Assembly (NCBI GenBank): GCA_025934375.1
Contig: JAICYD010000026.1
Span: 1-61,586, forward strand
Source of the DNA: Streptosporangiaceae bacterium
Lineage (GTDB): Bacteria > Actinomycetota > Actinomycetes > Streptosporangiales > Streptosporangiaceae
DNA length: 61,586 nt
Reading direction: 5' to 3'
The notes under the pieces are model-generated. The model made no database searches, was not told where the DNA came from, and was given only the letters and a program-made list of their open reading frames with translations. Shown here in pieces: positions 1 through 13,951 of the stretch (position 1 is its first letter; each line of letters starts with the position of its first letter). A program made the translations under genes and the position numbers.

Positions 1-1
1 C

Positions 2-3000
2 CTGAGCCAGAAGATCACCGTGGACGCGCGCGGGGAGATCCTGGAGCTAAAGACCACGATCAACACGATGGTCGACCAGCTGTCCTCTTTCGCCGGCGAG
101 GTGACCCGGGTGGCGCGCGAGGTCGGCACGGAGGGCCGACTCGGCGGCCAGGCCCACGTGCCGGGCGTCGGCGGGACCTGGCGGGACCTGACCGAGTCGG
201 TGAACTTCATGGCCGGGAACCTGGCCAGCCAGGTCCGGTCGATCGCGCAGGTCGCCACGGCGGTGGCGAAGGGTGACCTGAGCCAGAAGATCACCGTGGA
301 CGCGCGCGGGGAGATCCTGGAGCTGAAGTCGACGATCAACACGATGGTCGACCAGCTGTCCTCTTTCGCGGGTGAGGTGACCCGGGTGGCGCGCGAGGTC
401 GGCACCGAGGGCCGACTCGGCGGCCAGGCCGACGTGCAGGGAGTCTCGGGCACGTGGAAGGACCTGACCGAGTCGGTGAACGTCATGGCGGCCAACCTCA
501 CCGCCCAGGTCCGCTCGATCGCCCAGGTGACCACGGCGGTGGCCAAGGGTGACCTGAGCCAGAAGATCCGGGTCGACGCGCGCGGGGAGATCCTGGAGCT
601 GAAGGAGACCATCAACACGATGGTTGACCAGCTGTCCTCCTTCGCCGGCGAGGTAACCCGCGTCGCCCGGGAAGTGGGCACCCAGGGCAAGCTCGGCGGC
701 CAGGCCATCGTGCAGGGCGTGTCGGGGACCTGGGAGGACCTGACCGTCAACGTGAACGTCATGGCCGAGAACCTGACCGCCCAGGTCCGGTCGATCGCGC
801 AGGTCGCCACGGCGGTGGCCAAGGGTGACCTGAGCCAGAAGATCACCGTCGAGGCCAAGGGCGAGGTCGCCGCGCTCGCCGAGACCATCAACACGATGGT
901 CGACACGCTGTCGGCGTTCGCCGGCGAGGTCACCCGGGTCGCCCGCGAGGTCGGCCCCGAGGGGCGCCTCGGCGGGCAGGCCGGCGTCCCGAACGTGGCC
1001 GGGACCTGGAAGGACCTCACCGACAACGTCAACTCGATGGCCAACAACCTGACCGGTCAGGTTCGCAACATCGCTCAGGTCACCACGGCCGTCGCGCAGG
1101 GCGACCTGACCAAGAAGATTGACGTGGACGCGCGCGGGGAGATCCTGGAGCTCAAGACCACGATCAACACGATGGTTGACCAGCTGTCCTCCTTCGCCGC
1201 CGAGGTCACCCGCGTCGCCCGCGAGGTCGGCCGTGAGGGCCGGCTGGGCGGGCAGGCCGAGGTCGAGGGCGTCTCCGGGACCTGGAAGCGGCTGACCGAG
1301 AACGTCAACGAGCTCGCCGGCAACCTGACCCGCCAGGTCCGCGCCATCGCCGGGGTGACCAGCGCCGTCGCCACCGGTGACCTGACCCGGTCCATCACGG
1401 TCGAGGCGCAAGGCGAGGTCGCCGAGCTGAAGGACAACATCAACACCATGGTGCGCTCGCTGCGCGAGACCACCGAGGCCAACCAGCAGCAGAGCTGGCT
1501 GCAGACCAACCTCGCCCGGATCGCCGGGCTGATGCAGGGCCAGCGAGACCTGGCCACCGTCGCCGAGCTGATCATGAACGAGCTGATCCCGCTGGTCGGC
1601 TCCCAGCACGGCGCGTTCTTCCTGGCCGACACCAGTGACCCCGAGCCCCGGCTGCGGCTGATCGCCGGCTACGGGCTGCGCCCCGGCAACAGCAACGGCA
1701 GCGACAGTGCTCACCGCAACGACAGTGCTCACCGCAACGACAGTGCTCACCGCAACGACAGTCCTCACCGCAACGACAGTCCTCACCGCAACGACAGTCC
1801 TCACCGCAACGACAGTGGGGTGCCGAGCGAGGTGCTATTCGGCCAGTCGCTGATCGGCCAGGTCGCCAAGACGAAGAAGCCGATCGTGCTGGAGGAGATC
1901 CCGGCCGGGTACGCGCGGATCTTCTCCGCCGTCGGCGCGGCGCGGCCAGTCAGCGTGATGATCGTGCCGATCGTGTTCGAAGACCAGGTCCTCGGCGTCA
2001 TCGAGGCCGGGTCGCTGTGGCCGTTCACCCAGGTGCACCGCGACTTCCTGGAACAGCTCATGGACACCATAGGGGTCAACGTCAACACCATGATCGCCAG
2101 CTCCCGTACCGACGCGCTGCTCCAGCAGTCGCAGCGGCTGACCGTCGAGCTCCAGGCCCGGCAGAACGAACTGCAGCGCTCCAACGCCGAGCTGGCCGAC
2201 AAGGCCGCGCTGCTGGCCGCGCAAAACCGCGACATCGAGACGAAGAACGCCGAGATCGAGCAGGCCCGGCAGGAGATCGAAGAACGTGCCCGCCAGCTTG
2301 ACCAGGCCTCCCGTTACAAGTCGCAGTTCCTCGCCAACATGTCCCACGAGCTGCGCACTCCGCTGAACAGCCTGCTCGTGCTGGCCCGGCTGCTGGCCCA
2401 AAACAGCGAGGGCAACCTCACCTCCAAGCAGGTCGAGTACGCCAACATCATCCACTCCTCCGGCACCGACCTGCTGCAGCTGATCAACGACATCCTCGAC
2501 CTGACCAAGGTCGAGTCCGGGAAGATGGAGGTCCATCCCGAGCGGTTCTCCCTGGCCGGGCTGATCGAGGACCTGCGCGGGGTGTTCGAGCCGCTGACCG
2601 CCGAGAAGCGGCTCCAGTTCACCATCACGCCCGCCCCCGGTGCCCCCTCCGAGCTGGTCACCGACAAGCAACGGCTCCGCCAGATCCTGTACAACCTGCT
2701 CTCCAACGCGGTCAAGTTCACCGAGCGCGGGCATGTAGGCCTGCGCATCGAGACCGCCCGCACGCAGCGGCCAGGCACCCCGCCAGCGGTCATCTTCTCG
2801 GTGACCGACACCGGGATCGGCATCAGCCGTGACAACCTCATCGGCATCTTCTCCGCGTTCCAGCAGGGCGACGGCACCACCAGCCGCCGCTACGGCGGCA
2901 CCGGGCTAGGCCTGGCCATCTCCCGTGAGGTCGCCGCGCAACTCGGCGGCGAGGTCACCGTGCACAGCGAGCCCGGCGCTGGCAGCACCTTCACCCTCCG

Positions 3001-3511
3001 GCTCCCGCTCGCCTCCGCCAGCGCGGCCCCGGCCGAGGCCGGGCTGCCCGGCGGCCCGCTGGCCACGGCGGGCGCTGACCTGCCGCCCGCGTTCCGTCCG
3101 GTGCCCCCGGCCGGGCGGCACGAGGCCCTGCGGGGTAAGAAGGTCCTCGTCGTCGACGACGATCCGCGCAACGCCTTCGTCCTCACCGACGTGCTCGAGC
3201 TGCACAGCATGGTCGTCGTCCAGGCCGCTGACGGCCGCCGGGCCATCACCGAGCTCGCGTCGGGCGACATCGACCTGGTCTTGATGGACGTGATGATGCC
3301 GCAGATGGACGGGTACGAGACCACCCGCGCCATCCGCCAGATGCCCCAGTTCGCCGCGCTGCCCGTCATCGCCGTCACCGCGCGGGCCATGCAAGGGGAC
3401 CGGGACAAGAGCATTGACGCCGGCGCCACCGACTACATCACGAAGCCCATCGACGTGGAGGAACTGCTCGACTGCATGGAACGCTGGCTAATCCCCGCCG
3501 CCCGCGGCTAA
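2..3511 (+). CDS. Hybrid sensor histidine kinase with tandem HAMP repeats (5' end outside window)
   Basis: The reading frame is open at the left edge and continues upstream; the GTG at 20 is an internal Val codon of a repeat, not a start. The visible 1169 residues hold five complete tandem 92-residue HAMP-type units (VDARGE-like starts at nt 20, 296, 572, 848, 1124 and 1400). A GAF domain (about nt 1500-2100) follows, then a coiled coil, a HisKA dimerisation domain (phospho-acceptor His codon 2345 in SHELRTP), a HATPase domain (N box [24 protein letters not shown]) and a C-terminal receiver (acceptor Asp codon 3287 in LMDVMMP; Lys in ITKPID). No membrane segment is visible in this part. The layout matches group III (Nik1/Os-1-like) hybrid kinases, which sense osmotic or envelope stress in fungi; the signal here is unknown. 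The GAF domain carries an 18-bp minisatellite. Confidence 0.93.
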   Translation: MSQKITVDARGEILELKTTINTMVDQLSSFAGEVTRVAREVGTEGRLGGQAHVPGVGGTWRDLTESVNFMAGNLASQVRSIAQVATAVAKGDLSQKITVDARGEILELKSTINTMVDQLSSFAGEVTRVAREVGTEGRLGGQADVQGVSGTWKDLTESVNVMAANLTAQVRSIAQVTTAVAKGDLSQKIRVDARGEILELKETINTMVDQLSSFAGEVTRVAREVGTQGKLGGQAIVQGVSGTWEDLTVNVNVMAENLTAQVRSIAQVATAVAKGDLSQKITVEAKGEVAALAETINTMVDTLSAFAGEVTRVAREVGPEGRLGGQAGVPNVAGTWKDLTDNVNSMANNLTGQVRNIAQVTTAVAQGDLTKKIDVDARGEILELKTTINTMVDQLSSFAAEVTRVAREVGREGRLGGQAEVEGVSGTWKRLTENVNELAGNLTRQVRAIAGVTSAVATGDLTRSITVEAQGEVAELKDNINTMVRSLRETTEANQQQSWLQTNLARIAGLMQGQRDLATVAELIMNELIPLVGSQHGAFFLADTSDPEPRLRLIAGYGLRPGNSNGSDSAHRNDSAHRNDSAHRNDSPHRNDSPHRNDSPHRNDSGVPSEVLFGQSLIGQVAKTKKPIVLEEIPAGYARIFSAVGAARPVSVMIVPIVFEDQVLGVIEAGSLWPFTQVHRDFLEQLMDTIGVNVNTMIASSRTDALLQQSQRLTVELQARQNELQRSNAELADKAALLAAQNRDIETKNAEIEQARQEIEERARQLDQASRYKSQFLANMSHELRTPLNSLLVLARLLAQNSEGNLTSKQVEYANIIHSSGTDLLQLINDILDLTKVESGKMEVHPERFSLAGLIEDLRGVFEPLTAEKRLQFTITPAPGAPSELVTDKQRLRQILYNLLSNAVKFTERGHVGLRIETARTQRPGTPPAVIFSVTDTGIGISRDNLIGIFSAFQQGDGTTSRRYGGTGLGLAISREVAAQLGGEVTVHSEPGAGSTFTLRLPLASASAAPAEAGLPGGPLATAGADLPPAFRPVPPAGRHEALRGKKVLVVDDDPRNAFVLTDVLELHSMVVVQAADGRRAITELASGDIDLVLMDVMMPQMDGYETTRAIRQMPQFAALPVIAVTARAMQGDRDKSIDAGATDYITKPIDVEELLDCMERWLIPAARG
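1703..1816 (+). repeat. 18-bp tandem repeat inside the kinase GAF domain
   Basis: Six perfectly phased 18-bp units run 1703-1810, followed by a 6-bp partial unit. Units 1-3 read GACAGTGCTCACCGCAAC and units 4-6 differ only by G to C at the seventh base. They encode DSAHRN x3 then DSPHRN x3, a hydrophilic insertion that does not break the frame. The ordered block of variants suggests expansion by slippage or unequal crossover. Confidence 0.97.
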
Positions 3512-3590
3512 TTTCGCCGAGACGTCGCGGGGGCGGGGCCGCGATAGGGTTGCCGGCAGGCAGGGTCGCGGTGGTTGCTGGGGGAGAAAT

Positions 3591-6346
3591 ATGGGCGCGG
3601 CTTCGAACGAGCGGGAACGGGTTCGCGGGTTCGGGCGGATGGAGGACGGCCTTCGGCAGTCCAGCCCCTGGTACCTGTGGGGACCCTATGTCAGCGAGCG
3701 GCAGTGGGGGACCGTCCGCGAGGACTACAGCGACGACGGGGATGCCTGGGGCTACCTGCCGCACGACCACGCCCGGTCGCGTGCCTACCGGTGGGGCGAA
3801 GACGGGCTGGCCGGGTTCAGCGACGTCGAGCAGCTGTTGTGCCTGGGGCTGGCGCTGTGGAACGGGCGCGACCCGTTCCTCAAGGAGCGGATCTTCGGGC
3901 TGACCGGCCCGGAGGGCAACCACGGCGAGGACGCCAAGGAGCACTGGTGGTACCTGGACGCGGTGCCCAGCCACGCCTGGAACCGCTGGCGCTACCACTA
4001 CCCACAGGCCGAATTCCCCTATGACAAGCTGCGGGCCGTCAACGCGGCCAGGGACCGCCGCGGCCCCGAGTACGAGATCCTCGACACCGGGATCTTCGAC
4101 CACGACCGCTACTGGGTCACCGAGGTCACCTACGCCAAGGCTGACCCCACTGACCTGCTGGTCACCATCACGGTGACCAACGCCGGGCCGGATGCCGACA
4201 CCATCCACGTCCTGCCGACCGCGTGGTTCCGCAACACCTGGTCGTGGGCCAACGGCGCCCCCCGGCCTGCGATGACCGCCCTAACGAACACTGCCCCTGG
4301 AAGCGCTGCTCCTGGAAGCGCTGCCGTCGGCATCGAGCACCCCTTCCTGGGGACGCTGGAGCTCCTCGCCGCGCCCGCACCCGACGCAAGCGCGCCCACG
4401 CTGCTGTTCTGCGAGAACGAGTCCAACGCGCCGCGGCTGTGGGATGCCCCGGCCACGACGCCCTACCCCAAGGACGGGATCAACGATCACGTCGTCTCCG
4501 GCCAGGCCACGGTGAACCCGGCTCAGGCTGGCACCAAGTGCGCCGCCTGGTACACGCTCACCGTGGAGCCGCACGCCAGCGCCGAGATCCGCCTCCGCCT
4601 GCGCCCCGGGAACGCCGCCGCCGCCACCGACCCGTTCGGGCGCGACGATTTTGACCGGGTTCTTGACCAGCGGAAACGGGAGGCGGACGAGTTCTACGCG
4701 CAGCTGACTCCCGAGGAGGCCAGCCCGGACGAGGCCCTCATCATGCGGCAAGCCTTCGCGGGCCTGCTGTGGTCCAAGCAGTTTTACGCCTACGACGTGG
4801 CGCGCTGGCTCGACGGGGATCCCGCGCAGCCACCCCCGCCGCCCGAGCGAGCCCGGCAACGGAACGCGCGGTGGCGCAACTTCAACGCCTTCGACATCAT
4901 GTCGATGCCCGACAAGTGGGAGTACCCCTGGTTCGCGGCCTGGGACCTGGCCTTCCACACGGTGGCGCTGGCGCACGTCGACCCTGGCTTCGCCAAGTAC
5001 CAGCTGGTGCTGCTGTGCCGAGAGTGGTTCCAGCATCCCAACGGGGCGCTGCCCGCCTACGAGTGGGACTTCGGGGCCGTCAACCCGCCGGTGCAGGCCT
5101 GGGCCGCGCTGGAGGTCTTCGCCCTCGACGGGGCCCGGGACCTGGACTTCCTGGCCCGCGTCTTCGACAAGCTGCTGGTCAACTTCACCTGGTGGGTGAA
5201 CCGGGAAGACGTCTGGGGCAACAACCTGTTCGAGGGCGGTTTCCTGGGCCTGGACAACATCGGGCCGATCGACCGCTCGCACCTGCCCGAGGGCACGATC
5301 TTGGAGCAGTCCGACGCGACCGGGTGGATGGCCTTCTACGCGATGTCGATGGCGACCATGGCCACCATCTTGCTGAGGGCCGGCGGCCGCCGGGCGGGCG
5401 CGGACCTGGTGCTGAAGTTCCTCGAGCACTACGCCGCGATCGCCCAGGCCCTGCGCGACCAGGGCATGTGGGACGCCGAGGACTGCATGTTCTACGACCA
5501 CCTGTGCCTGCCGACCGGCCAGCGCCTGCCGGTCAAGGCCAAGTCGATGGCCGGGATGATCCCGCTGCTGGCGGTGAGCGTCGCCGAGCGGCGGGTGCTC
5601 GACGACGCGCTCAAGTTCGGCAAGCAGTTCGCCGAGTTCCTGGAAAGCCAGGGGCTGGCCGACGCCGGCAAGCTCCGCGAGCAGGGCGTCCTGGCCGGCC
5701 CGGTCGGCCGGGAGCGGCTGTTGCTGTCCCTCATGGACGCCGGGCAGCTGCAGGCCATCCTCGGTCACCTCTTCGATGAGTCCAAGTTCCTGTCCCCGTA
5801 CGGGCTGCGGTCCCTGTCGGCGGCGCACCGGGACGAGCCGTACGTGATGCACTTCGAGGGCATCACCGCGGCGATCGACTATGAGCCGGCCGAGTCCACC
5901 ACGGCGATGTTCGGCGGGAACTCCAACTGGCGCGGCCCCGTCTGGTTCCCGCTGAACTACCTGTTCATCTCCGGCCTGGAGAAGTACCACCGGTTCCTGG
6001 GCGGGGACTTCCTGGTGGAGTACCCGACCGGCTCGGGCCGCAAGCTGTCGCTGGATGCCGTCGCCGCCGACCTGCGCGGCCGGCTGGTGTCGATCTTCAC
6101 CCGCGGGCCGGACGGGCGGCGCCCCTGCTTCGGCTGGGTGGACCGGCTGCAGCACGACCCGCGATGGTCGGAAAACATCACCTTCAACGAGTACTTCCAC
6201 GGCGACAACGGGGCCGGCCTGGGCGCGGCGCACCAGACCGGGTGGACCGCCTTGATCGCGGACATCATCCGGCGCCGCCACGGCGCGGTGCCCTCGGTCG
6301 CCGACGTCGTCGACGACCTGCTCCAGGACGGCAACGAGGAGGCCAG

Positions 6347-6350
<4 letters not shown>
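3591..6350 (+). CDS. GH63/MGH1-like glycoside hydrolase (putative glucosidase)
   Basis: 919 residues; ATG start behind a GGGGGAG site. The C-terminal two thirds resembles the (alpha/alpha)6 barrel of the MGH1-like/GH63 family (alpha-glucosidase-type enzymes): WDLAF, a probable acid-bearing segment, then NSNWRGPVWFPLNY and EYFHGDNG...QTGW near the C-terminus. No signal peptide is visible, so it is probably cytosolic. Its stop overlaps the glgX start (ATGA at 6347-6350), so the two are probably translationally coupled and act on related alpha-glucan or glucoside substrates. The exact substrate cannot be read from sequence; glucosylglycerate or alpha-glucoside hydrolysis are possibilities. A 15-bp tandem duplication (4296-4325, APGSA twice) sits in a linker. 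Confidence 0.85.
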
Positions 6351-8476
<2,126 letters not shown>

Positions 8477-9991
8477 CCGCGGCCAGGATCGCGGCCAGCA
8501 GGACCAGCCCCGCGGACAGGTACAGCGCCGCGTGCAGCCCGGTGGTGAACGCCCCGTAGGCCGCCGCCTCCGCGTGCGCGATGAGCGGGCCGTACTGCGC
8601 GTACTGGCCAGCCAGGCTGGTCTGCCCGGTCTCCAGGGCGGTGACGATGAACGACTTCAGCACCAGCGGGACGTTGTTCTTCTGCAGTTCGGCGGTCAGG
8701 TTCGCGTTCAGCTGGGAGAAGACCAGCGCGCCGAGCACTGAGGTGCCGAGCACGGCGCCGATCTCCCGGCTGGTGTTAGCGGCCGACGCCGCCACCCCTG
8801 ACCGCTCGGCCGGGACGGCGTTCAGCACCGCCGTGGTCACCGGCACTACCGTCAGGCCGATCCCGACCCCGGCCAGCGCCAGGGAGATGCTCAGCGGGAG
8901 GTAGTCCGGGTGCGCGCCGATGAACGCGTTCGCCAGCAGCAGCCCGCCCCCGAAGATGACGCACCCGGCGGTGATGGGCCACCGGGGGCCGGTGCCGGCC
9001 GTCCACCGGCCGGCCAGCACCGAGGCGACGATCATCAGCACCGTCATCGGCAAGAAGACCAGCGCGATCCGGTAGCCGGACGCGCTGACCACCTCCACCA
9101 GGTACAAGGCGGTGAAGAAGAAGATCGCGAAGGTCGCGAAGTAGCTGATCAGCGCCACCACGTTGGGCGTGGTGAACTGGGGGATCCGGAAGAACTTCAA
9201 GTCGAGCAGCGGGTAGGCGGCGCGCCGCTCCCACAGCACGAAGGCGATGCCCAAGACAGCGGCAGCGCACAGGAAGGCGATGACCCGGGTGGCGCCGAAG
9301 CCGTTCGTCTCCGCGTCGATGACCGCGCTGATGAGCGTCGCGAGCGCGCCCGCGCCGAGGACAGTGCCCGCGATGTCGACCCGCGCGGCCCGGGGATCGG
9401 AGCTCTCCGGCACCACGAGCGCGGCGACGACCAGCGCGGCCAGCCCGAACGCGAGGTTGAACCAGAAGATGCCGCGCCAGTTCCAGACGCCCACCAGCAG
9501 TCCGCCGACAACGGGGCCGAGCGCCAGCGCCAGCCCGGACACGCCGGCCCAGATCCCGACCGCGCGCGACCGCGCCCGGTCGTCGGTGTAGATCTGCCGC
9601 AGCACCGACAGCGTGCCCGGCTCGCTGGCCGCCGCGCCCAGGCCCATGATGGCCCGGCCGGCGATGAGGACCTGCGGGTTCCACGCCCGGGCGCACAGCA
9701 CCGAGCCGGCGCAGAAGACGGCGACCCCGACGAGCATGACCTTCTTGCGGCCGAGCTCGTCGCCGATCATGCCGCAGGCCAGCATGATCGCGGCGAACGT
9801 GAGCGCGTAGGCGCCGATCACCCACTGCAGGTCGGCCACGCTGGCCTTCAGGTCGGTCTGCATGCTGCCAAGGCCGACGCTCACGATGGTGTTGTCAAGG
9901 AAGGTCAGGAACAAGATCGTGCACAACGCCGCGAGGGCGACCCGGGTGGCCGGGACGCCCTCTCGGCTGGTGCCGCCAGGTCTGCGGCGGC

Positions 9992-10564
9992 TCAGGAAAC
10001 TGTCTTGCATGCCGCTGGCACCGTGATGTTCATGAGCGGCGCAGCCGCGCTCAGCAGGCCGCAGAAGCTGGCGTCGCCGACCTTCCAGGTGCCGTCCTGG
10101 TACACGGACTTGCCCGATTGCTTGCTGGCCATCGTCTGGCCCGCCGCGTCGATGTCGTAGGTGACGGTCGCGTCGGTGGCCGTGATCCCGGAGACGTTCG
10201 TCACCTTCGACGAGACGCCCTGCGCCAGCGGGCTGCCGGCGAAGTCGTGGATCGCGGTGGCGAACTTGTCGCCGTTCTGCAGCAGCTTGACCCGCTCGCT
10301 TTCCGGGGTCGAGGCGGCGAAGAACTTCTCCCAGTTGGCCTTGATCAGCGCCGCCGCCCCGGTCGAGGTGCCCGTCCCGGATCCGCCGCCGCTGGCCGAC
10401 GCGCTCGCGCCCCCGGCCGGCGCCGACGAGGCGGTCGAGTTGGTGACCGGGATCTGCGTCCCCGCCGAGGTGGAACTGCTAGAGCTGCTGGAGCAGGCCG
10501 CGGCCGCCAGCACTGCCACGATAGCCCCGGCTATCGCCAGGCTCCTTGCCGGTTGGAACCGCAT
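9992..10564 (-). CDS. Mtb12-like (low-molecular-weight antigen) lipoprotein
   Basis: 190 residues. It begins with a short positive region, a hydrophobic stretch and a lipobox (VLAAAAC, predicted lipidated Cys followed by a Ser-rich spacer), so it should be anchored on the outer face of the membrane. After a Ser/Gly-rich linker, residues about 75-190 resemble the NTF2-like fold of mycobacterial Mtb12/CFP-2 antigens: LIKANWEKFFA, then ATVTYDIDAAGQ and YQDGTWKVGDASFC. The ribosome site CAGGAGG lies 8 nt before the ATG. It overlaps the MFS gene start by 19 bp and probably belongs to that operon. Biochemical function is not known for this family. Confidence 0.82.
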   Translation of the reverse strand: MRFQPARSLAIAGAIVAVLAAAACSSSSSSSTSAGTQIPVTNSTASSAPAGGASASASGGGSGTGTSTGAAALIKANWEKFFAASTPESERVKLLQNGDKFATAIHDFAGSPLAQGVSSKVTNVSGITATDATVTYDIDAAGQTMASKQSGKSVYQDGTWKVGDASFCGLLSAAAPLMNITVPAACKTVS

Positions 10565-10755
10565 TTGCCGCGCCTCCTGAAGGTTCTGGGACGGATCTGT
10601 CCGTTGCCCCGCTTACAGGCATTGTGTTCCCCCGCGGGCACTTCTTGCTAAACGACGGCCCGCGATCGCCGACGCTCACGTCAGGTGCCAATTTTTCTCG
10701 CGACCACTGTGACACATGCGTCAGGTGATCTGGGTGTGTTTTATACGTCAGGAAC

Positions 10756-11597
10756 TTACCGGTTCTTGGAGCGGTAGAGGTGGATCGCCAGCGGGGCGAA
10801 CACCACGATCAGCCCGACCGACCAGCAGATGACCGCGGCCACGGCATGCTGGGCGGGCCAGGCATCGACGCTCGCGGCCGGGTTCGGGTTGCCGAACAGG
10901 CCGCGGCAGGCGGCCGCCAGGGACGACAGCGGATTCCACTCCGCGATCGGCTGCAGCCAGCCCGGCATGCTCTGGGTCGGCACGAACGCGCTGGAGATGA
11001 ACGTCAGCGGCAAGAAGATGACGAACCCGGTCTGCTGCGCCGCCTCCGGGCTGCGCAGCACCATGCCGAGGCAGATGCCGGCCCAGGTGAACGCGTAGCC
11101 GAACAGCAGGGCGAGCGCCAGCGCCTCGATGGCCTGCAGCGCCGTCCCGTGGATCCGCCAGCCGATCGCCAGCCCGACCGCGGCGGTCACGCTCGTCCCG
11201 ATGATCTGGGTCAGCATGTCCGCCAGGGACCGCGCCATGAGCACGGCCGCGCGCGACATCGGCAGCGACCGGAACCGGTCGATCAGCCCGGTGGACATGT
11301 CGGAGACGACCGCTACCGCGGTGCCGGGCGCGGTCTGGGCCAGGCCCATGCCGATCATGCCGCCGATCAGGTACTCGTGGTAGTTGCCCTTCCCACCGAT
11401 CCCGATCGCGCCGCCGAACACGTACGCGAACATCAGCACGAACATGACGGGCTGGATGGTCACCTCTGACAGCGTCTCCGGCTCGCGCCGGATGCGAGCC
11501 AGGCTTCGCTTGGTGAGCACCCAGACGTCGCTGAGGAGCTGCCCCAGCCGGGTGCCGGTGACGAGCTCCCCCTCCGCCAGGGGCGGGGCTATCGCGG

Positions 11598-11601
<4 letters not shown>
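10756..11601 (-). CDS. ABC-2 type transporter permease (DrrB-like)
   Basis: 281 residues with six predicted membrane segments. The region around QPVMFVLMFAYVFGGAI and the C-terminal FISSAFVPTQSMPGWLQ...NPLSS motif are typical of DrrB-type permeases of antibiotic exporters. The ATG overlaps the stop of the ATPase gene (ATGA at 11598-11601), so the two are translationally coupled and form one exporter. Expression probably follows the TetR-controlled promoter upstream of the ATPase gene. The substrate cannot be deduced; daunorubicin-type drugs are known only for family members. Confidence 0.93.
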
Positions 11602-12566
<965 letters not shown>

Positions 12567-12644
12567 CGCGCGTCCTTCCGCTATCCCCGTCGGCGTTGAT
12601 CCCCCGGCCGGGATCCTCGTCACTGCCCGTCCCGAGTGATTGTC

Positions 12645-12691
12645 GTACGTTGTACTATTGCCGTACGCCGTACGATAGCAGTACGGTGTAC
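12645..12691. promoter_or_regulatory. Triple GTAC-N3-GTAC operator between the ABC exporter and tetR
   Basis: Three copies of GTACGNNGTAC lie at 12645-12655, 12663-12673 and 12681-12691, exactly 18 bp apart. The six palindromic GTAC tetramers therefore alternate 7 and 11 bp apart. The array sits midway between the divergent ATPase (start 12566) and tetR (start 12781) genes. A regular array in a divergent TetR-exporter promoter is the expected place for the TetR operator; that this TetR binds it is inferred. Confidence 0.8.
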
Positions 12692-12780
12692 GAGAAGGCA
12701 ACGGATTATCGCCTGAAGATGAGACCGCCGGCGGCGGGCGCGATAAGCGGTACGCGAAAGAGCGCGAGGAGGTGCTTTTC

Positions 12781-13635
12781 GTGGAGGATCATGACCGGCG
12801 CGAGCAGGCGCTGGAGACCCGCGCGCTGTCACGCGAGGCCCGGGCGCAGGCCCGGGAGATGCGAACGCGTGCCCGTGAGCAGCGCGAGCTCGCCCGTGAG
12901 CGGCGGATCGCCGAGCACGTCAGCCGGGATAAGGAGCGCCGCCTCACCCAGCCGCCGCTGCGGGCGCGCGGGCTGACCCGTGAGGACATCGTCAACGCGG
13001 CGATCACCGTCGCCGACGCCGAGGGCACCGAGGCCGTCACCATGCGGCGGATCGCCCGCGAGCTCGGCGTCGGCGCGATGTCGCTGTACTGGCACGTCAC
13101 ATCCAAGGACGAGCTCCAGATGCTCATGCTCGACGCGGTGCAGCCGGCCGCGCCGGAGCTGTCCGGAGACTGGCGGGCCGACCTAGCAGCCTTCGCGCGC
13201 ATCGCCCGCCAGGGGATGCTGCGCCACCCGTGGGCCATCGACTACCTCATCAGCGGCCCGCCCGTGGGCCCGAACGACACCCGCAACACCGACCAGCTCC
13301 TGGCCGCGCTGGAGGGACTCAGCCTGGACATCAAGACGGCCGCCTGGGTCGGGATGACCATCGCGACCTACGTGGCGGGCGCGGTGCTTCGCGAGATCCA
13401 GGAGATCCGCTGGCACAAGGACGCCGAGCTGACCCTGGCCGCCATGGCCCCGGAGGAGGTCGAGAAGCTGCGCCGGCAGTGGGAAGAGAACCTCAACGAC
13501 CCCGCGAAGTACCCGCACATGGCCAGGCTCGTGACCGAGCGGGTCGACCCCGACTCGCCGGAGACCCGCGACGAGCGCTTCGAGTTCGGCTTGGACTGCC
13601 TGCTGGACGGCATCGCCGCCCGCTTCGACCGGTAA
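12781..13635 (+). CDS. TetR/AcrR family transcriptional regulator
   Basis: 284 residues from the GTG at 12781, chosen because GAGGAGG ends 8 nt before it; a GTG at 12772 overlaps that site. The helix-turn-helix is at about residues 62-110 (IVNAAITVADAEGTEAVTMRRIA, then SLYWHVTSKDEL). The remainder resembles the TetR_C_1 ligand-binding domain. Before the HTH is an unusual extension of about 50 residues rich in Arg and Glu, probably one long charged helix. It is divergent from the DrrAB-like exporter and probably represses it and itself through the GTAC repeats, releasing when it binds the transported compound. Its stop abuts the convergent Smr-domain coding region. Confidence 0.9.
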   Translation: MEDHDRREQALETRALSREARAQAREMRTRAREQRELARERRIAEHVSRDKERRLTQPPLRARGLTREDIVNAAITVADAEGTEAVTMRRIARELGVGAMSLYWHVTSKDELQMLMLDAVQPAAPELSGDWRADLAAFARIARQGMLRHPWAIDYLISGPPVGPNDTRNTDQLLAALEGLSLDIKTAAWVGMTIATYVAGAVLREIQEIRWHKDAELTLAAMAPEEVEKLRRQWEENLNDPAKYPHMARLVTERVDPDSPETRDERFEFGLDCLLDGIAARFDR

Positions 13636-13887
13636 CCAGCGGAGGTGGACGAGGATGCGACCCCAGTTCTTGGAGTCGTTCTCGATCCGGTAGTGCCTAG
13701 CGGGCGGGCGGTTCTTCTCCAGGAACCGGGCCACGTGCTTCTTGAGCTGGCCGGTGCCCTTGCCGGGAATGATCTCGATCAACGGCGCCTTCTTGGCGAT
13801 CGCCTCGTCAAAGACCCGCTTCAGCGCCTTGTCGATCTCGTCGCCACGGTTGTAGATGTCGTGCAGGTCCAGCTTCAGCTTCACCAC
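13183..13887 (-). CDS. Smr-domain protein with an antisense-encoded C-terminal extension
   Basis: Residues 1-84 (nt 13636-13887) form a complete small Smr (MutS2-related) domain: LDLHDIYNRGDEID, IIPGKGTGQLKKHV, and the usual last residues GRILVHLRW. The family has nuclease or nucleic-acid-binding activity in DNA or RNA quality control. Such small Smr proteins normally stop here, but no stop codon follows. The frame continues 150 residues through the antisense strand of tetR to 13183, giving a low-complexity Val/Ala/Gly tail. The Smr-like part ends exactly next to the tetR stop (13633-13635), so the original stop was probably lost at this tail-to-tail junction. The start is one of two adjacent GTG codons. 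Confidence 0.75.
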   Translation of the reverse strand: MVKLKLDLHDIYNRGDEIDKALKRVFDEAIAKKAPLIEIIPGKGTGQLKKHVARFLEKNRPPARHYRIENDSKNWGRILVHLRWLPVEAGGDAVQQAVQAELEALVAGLRRVGVDPLGHEPGHVRVLRGVVEVLFPLPAQLLDLLRGHGGQGQLGVLVPADLLDLAKHRARHVGRDGHPDPGGRLDVQAESLQRGQELVGVAGVVRAHGRAADEVVDGPRVAQHPLAGDAREGC

Positions 13888-13951
13888 CCCAGCGTACGCG
13901 CCGCCGTCCCCGCGCCCGGCGGCTCGTGGGGACCTGCCCGGCCTGGCCGGC

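Noticed and set aside
47..1804. Long minus-strand open frame (585 residues) opposite the histidine kinase
   Set aside because: It is the antisense of the HAMP repeats, with Gly/Asp/His/Leu-biased composition and no domain; high GC leaves such frames open.
1703..1816. CRISPR-like array
   Set aside because: The repeats are contiguous 18-bp units without spacers, inside a coding frame.
12567..12701. N-terminal extension of the ABC ATPase to 12701
   Set aside because: It would translate the operator repeats; the ATG at 12566 has a good ribosome site and matches the family start.
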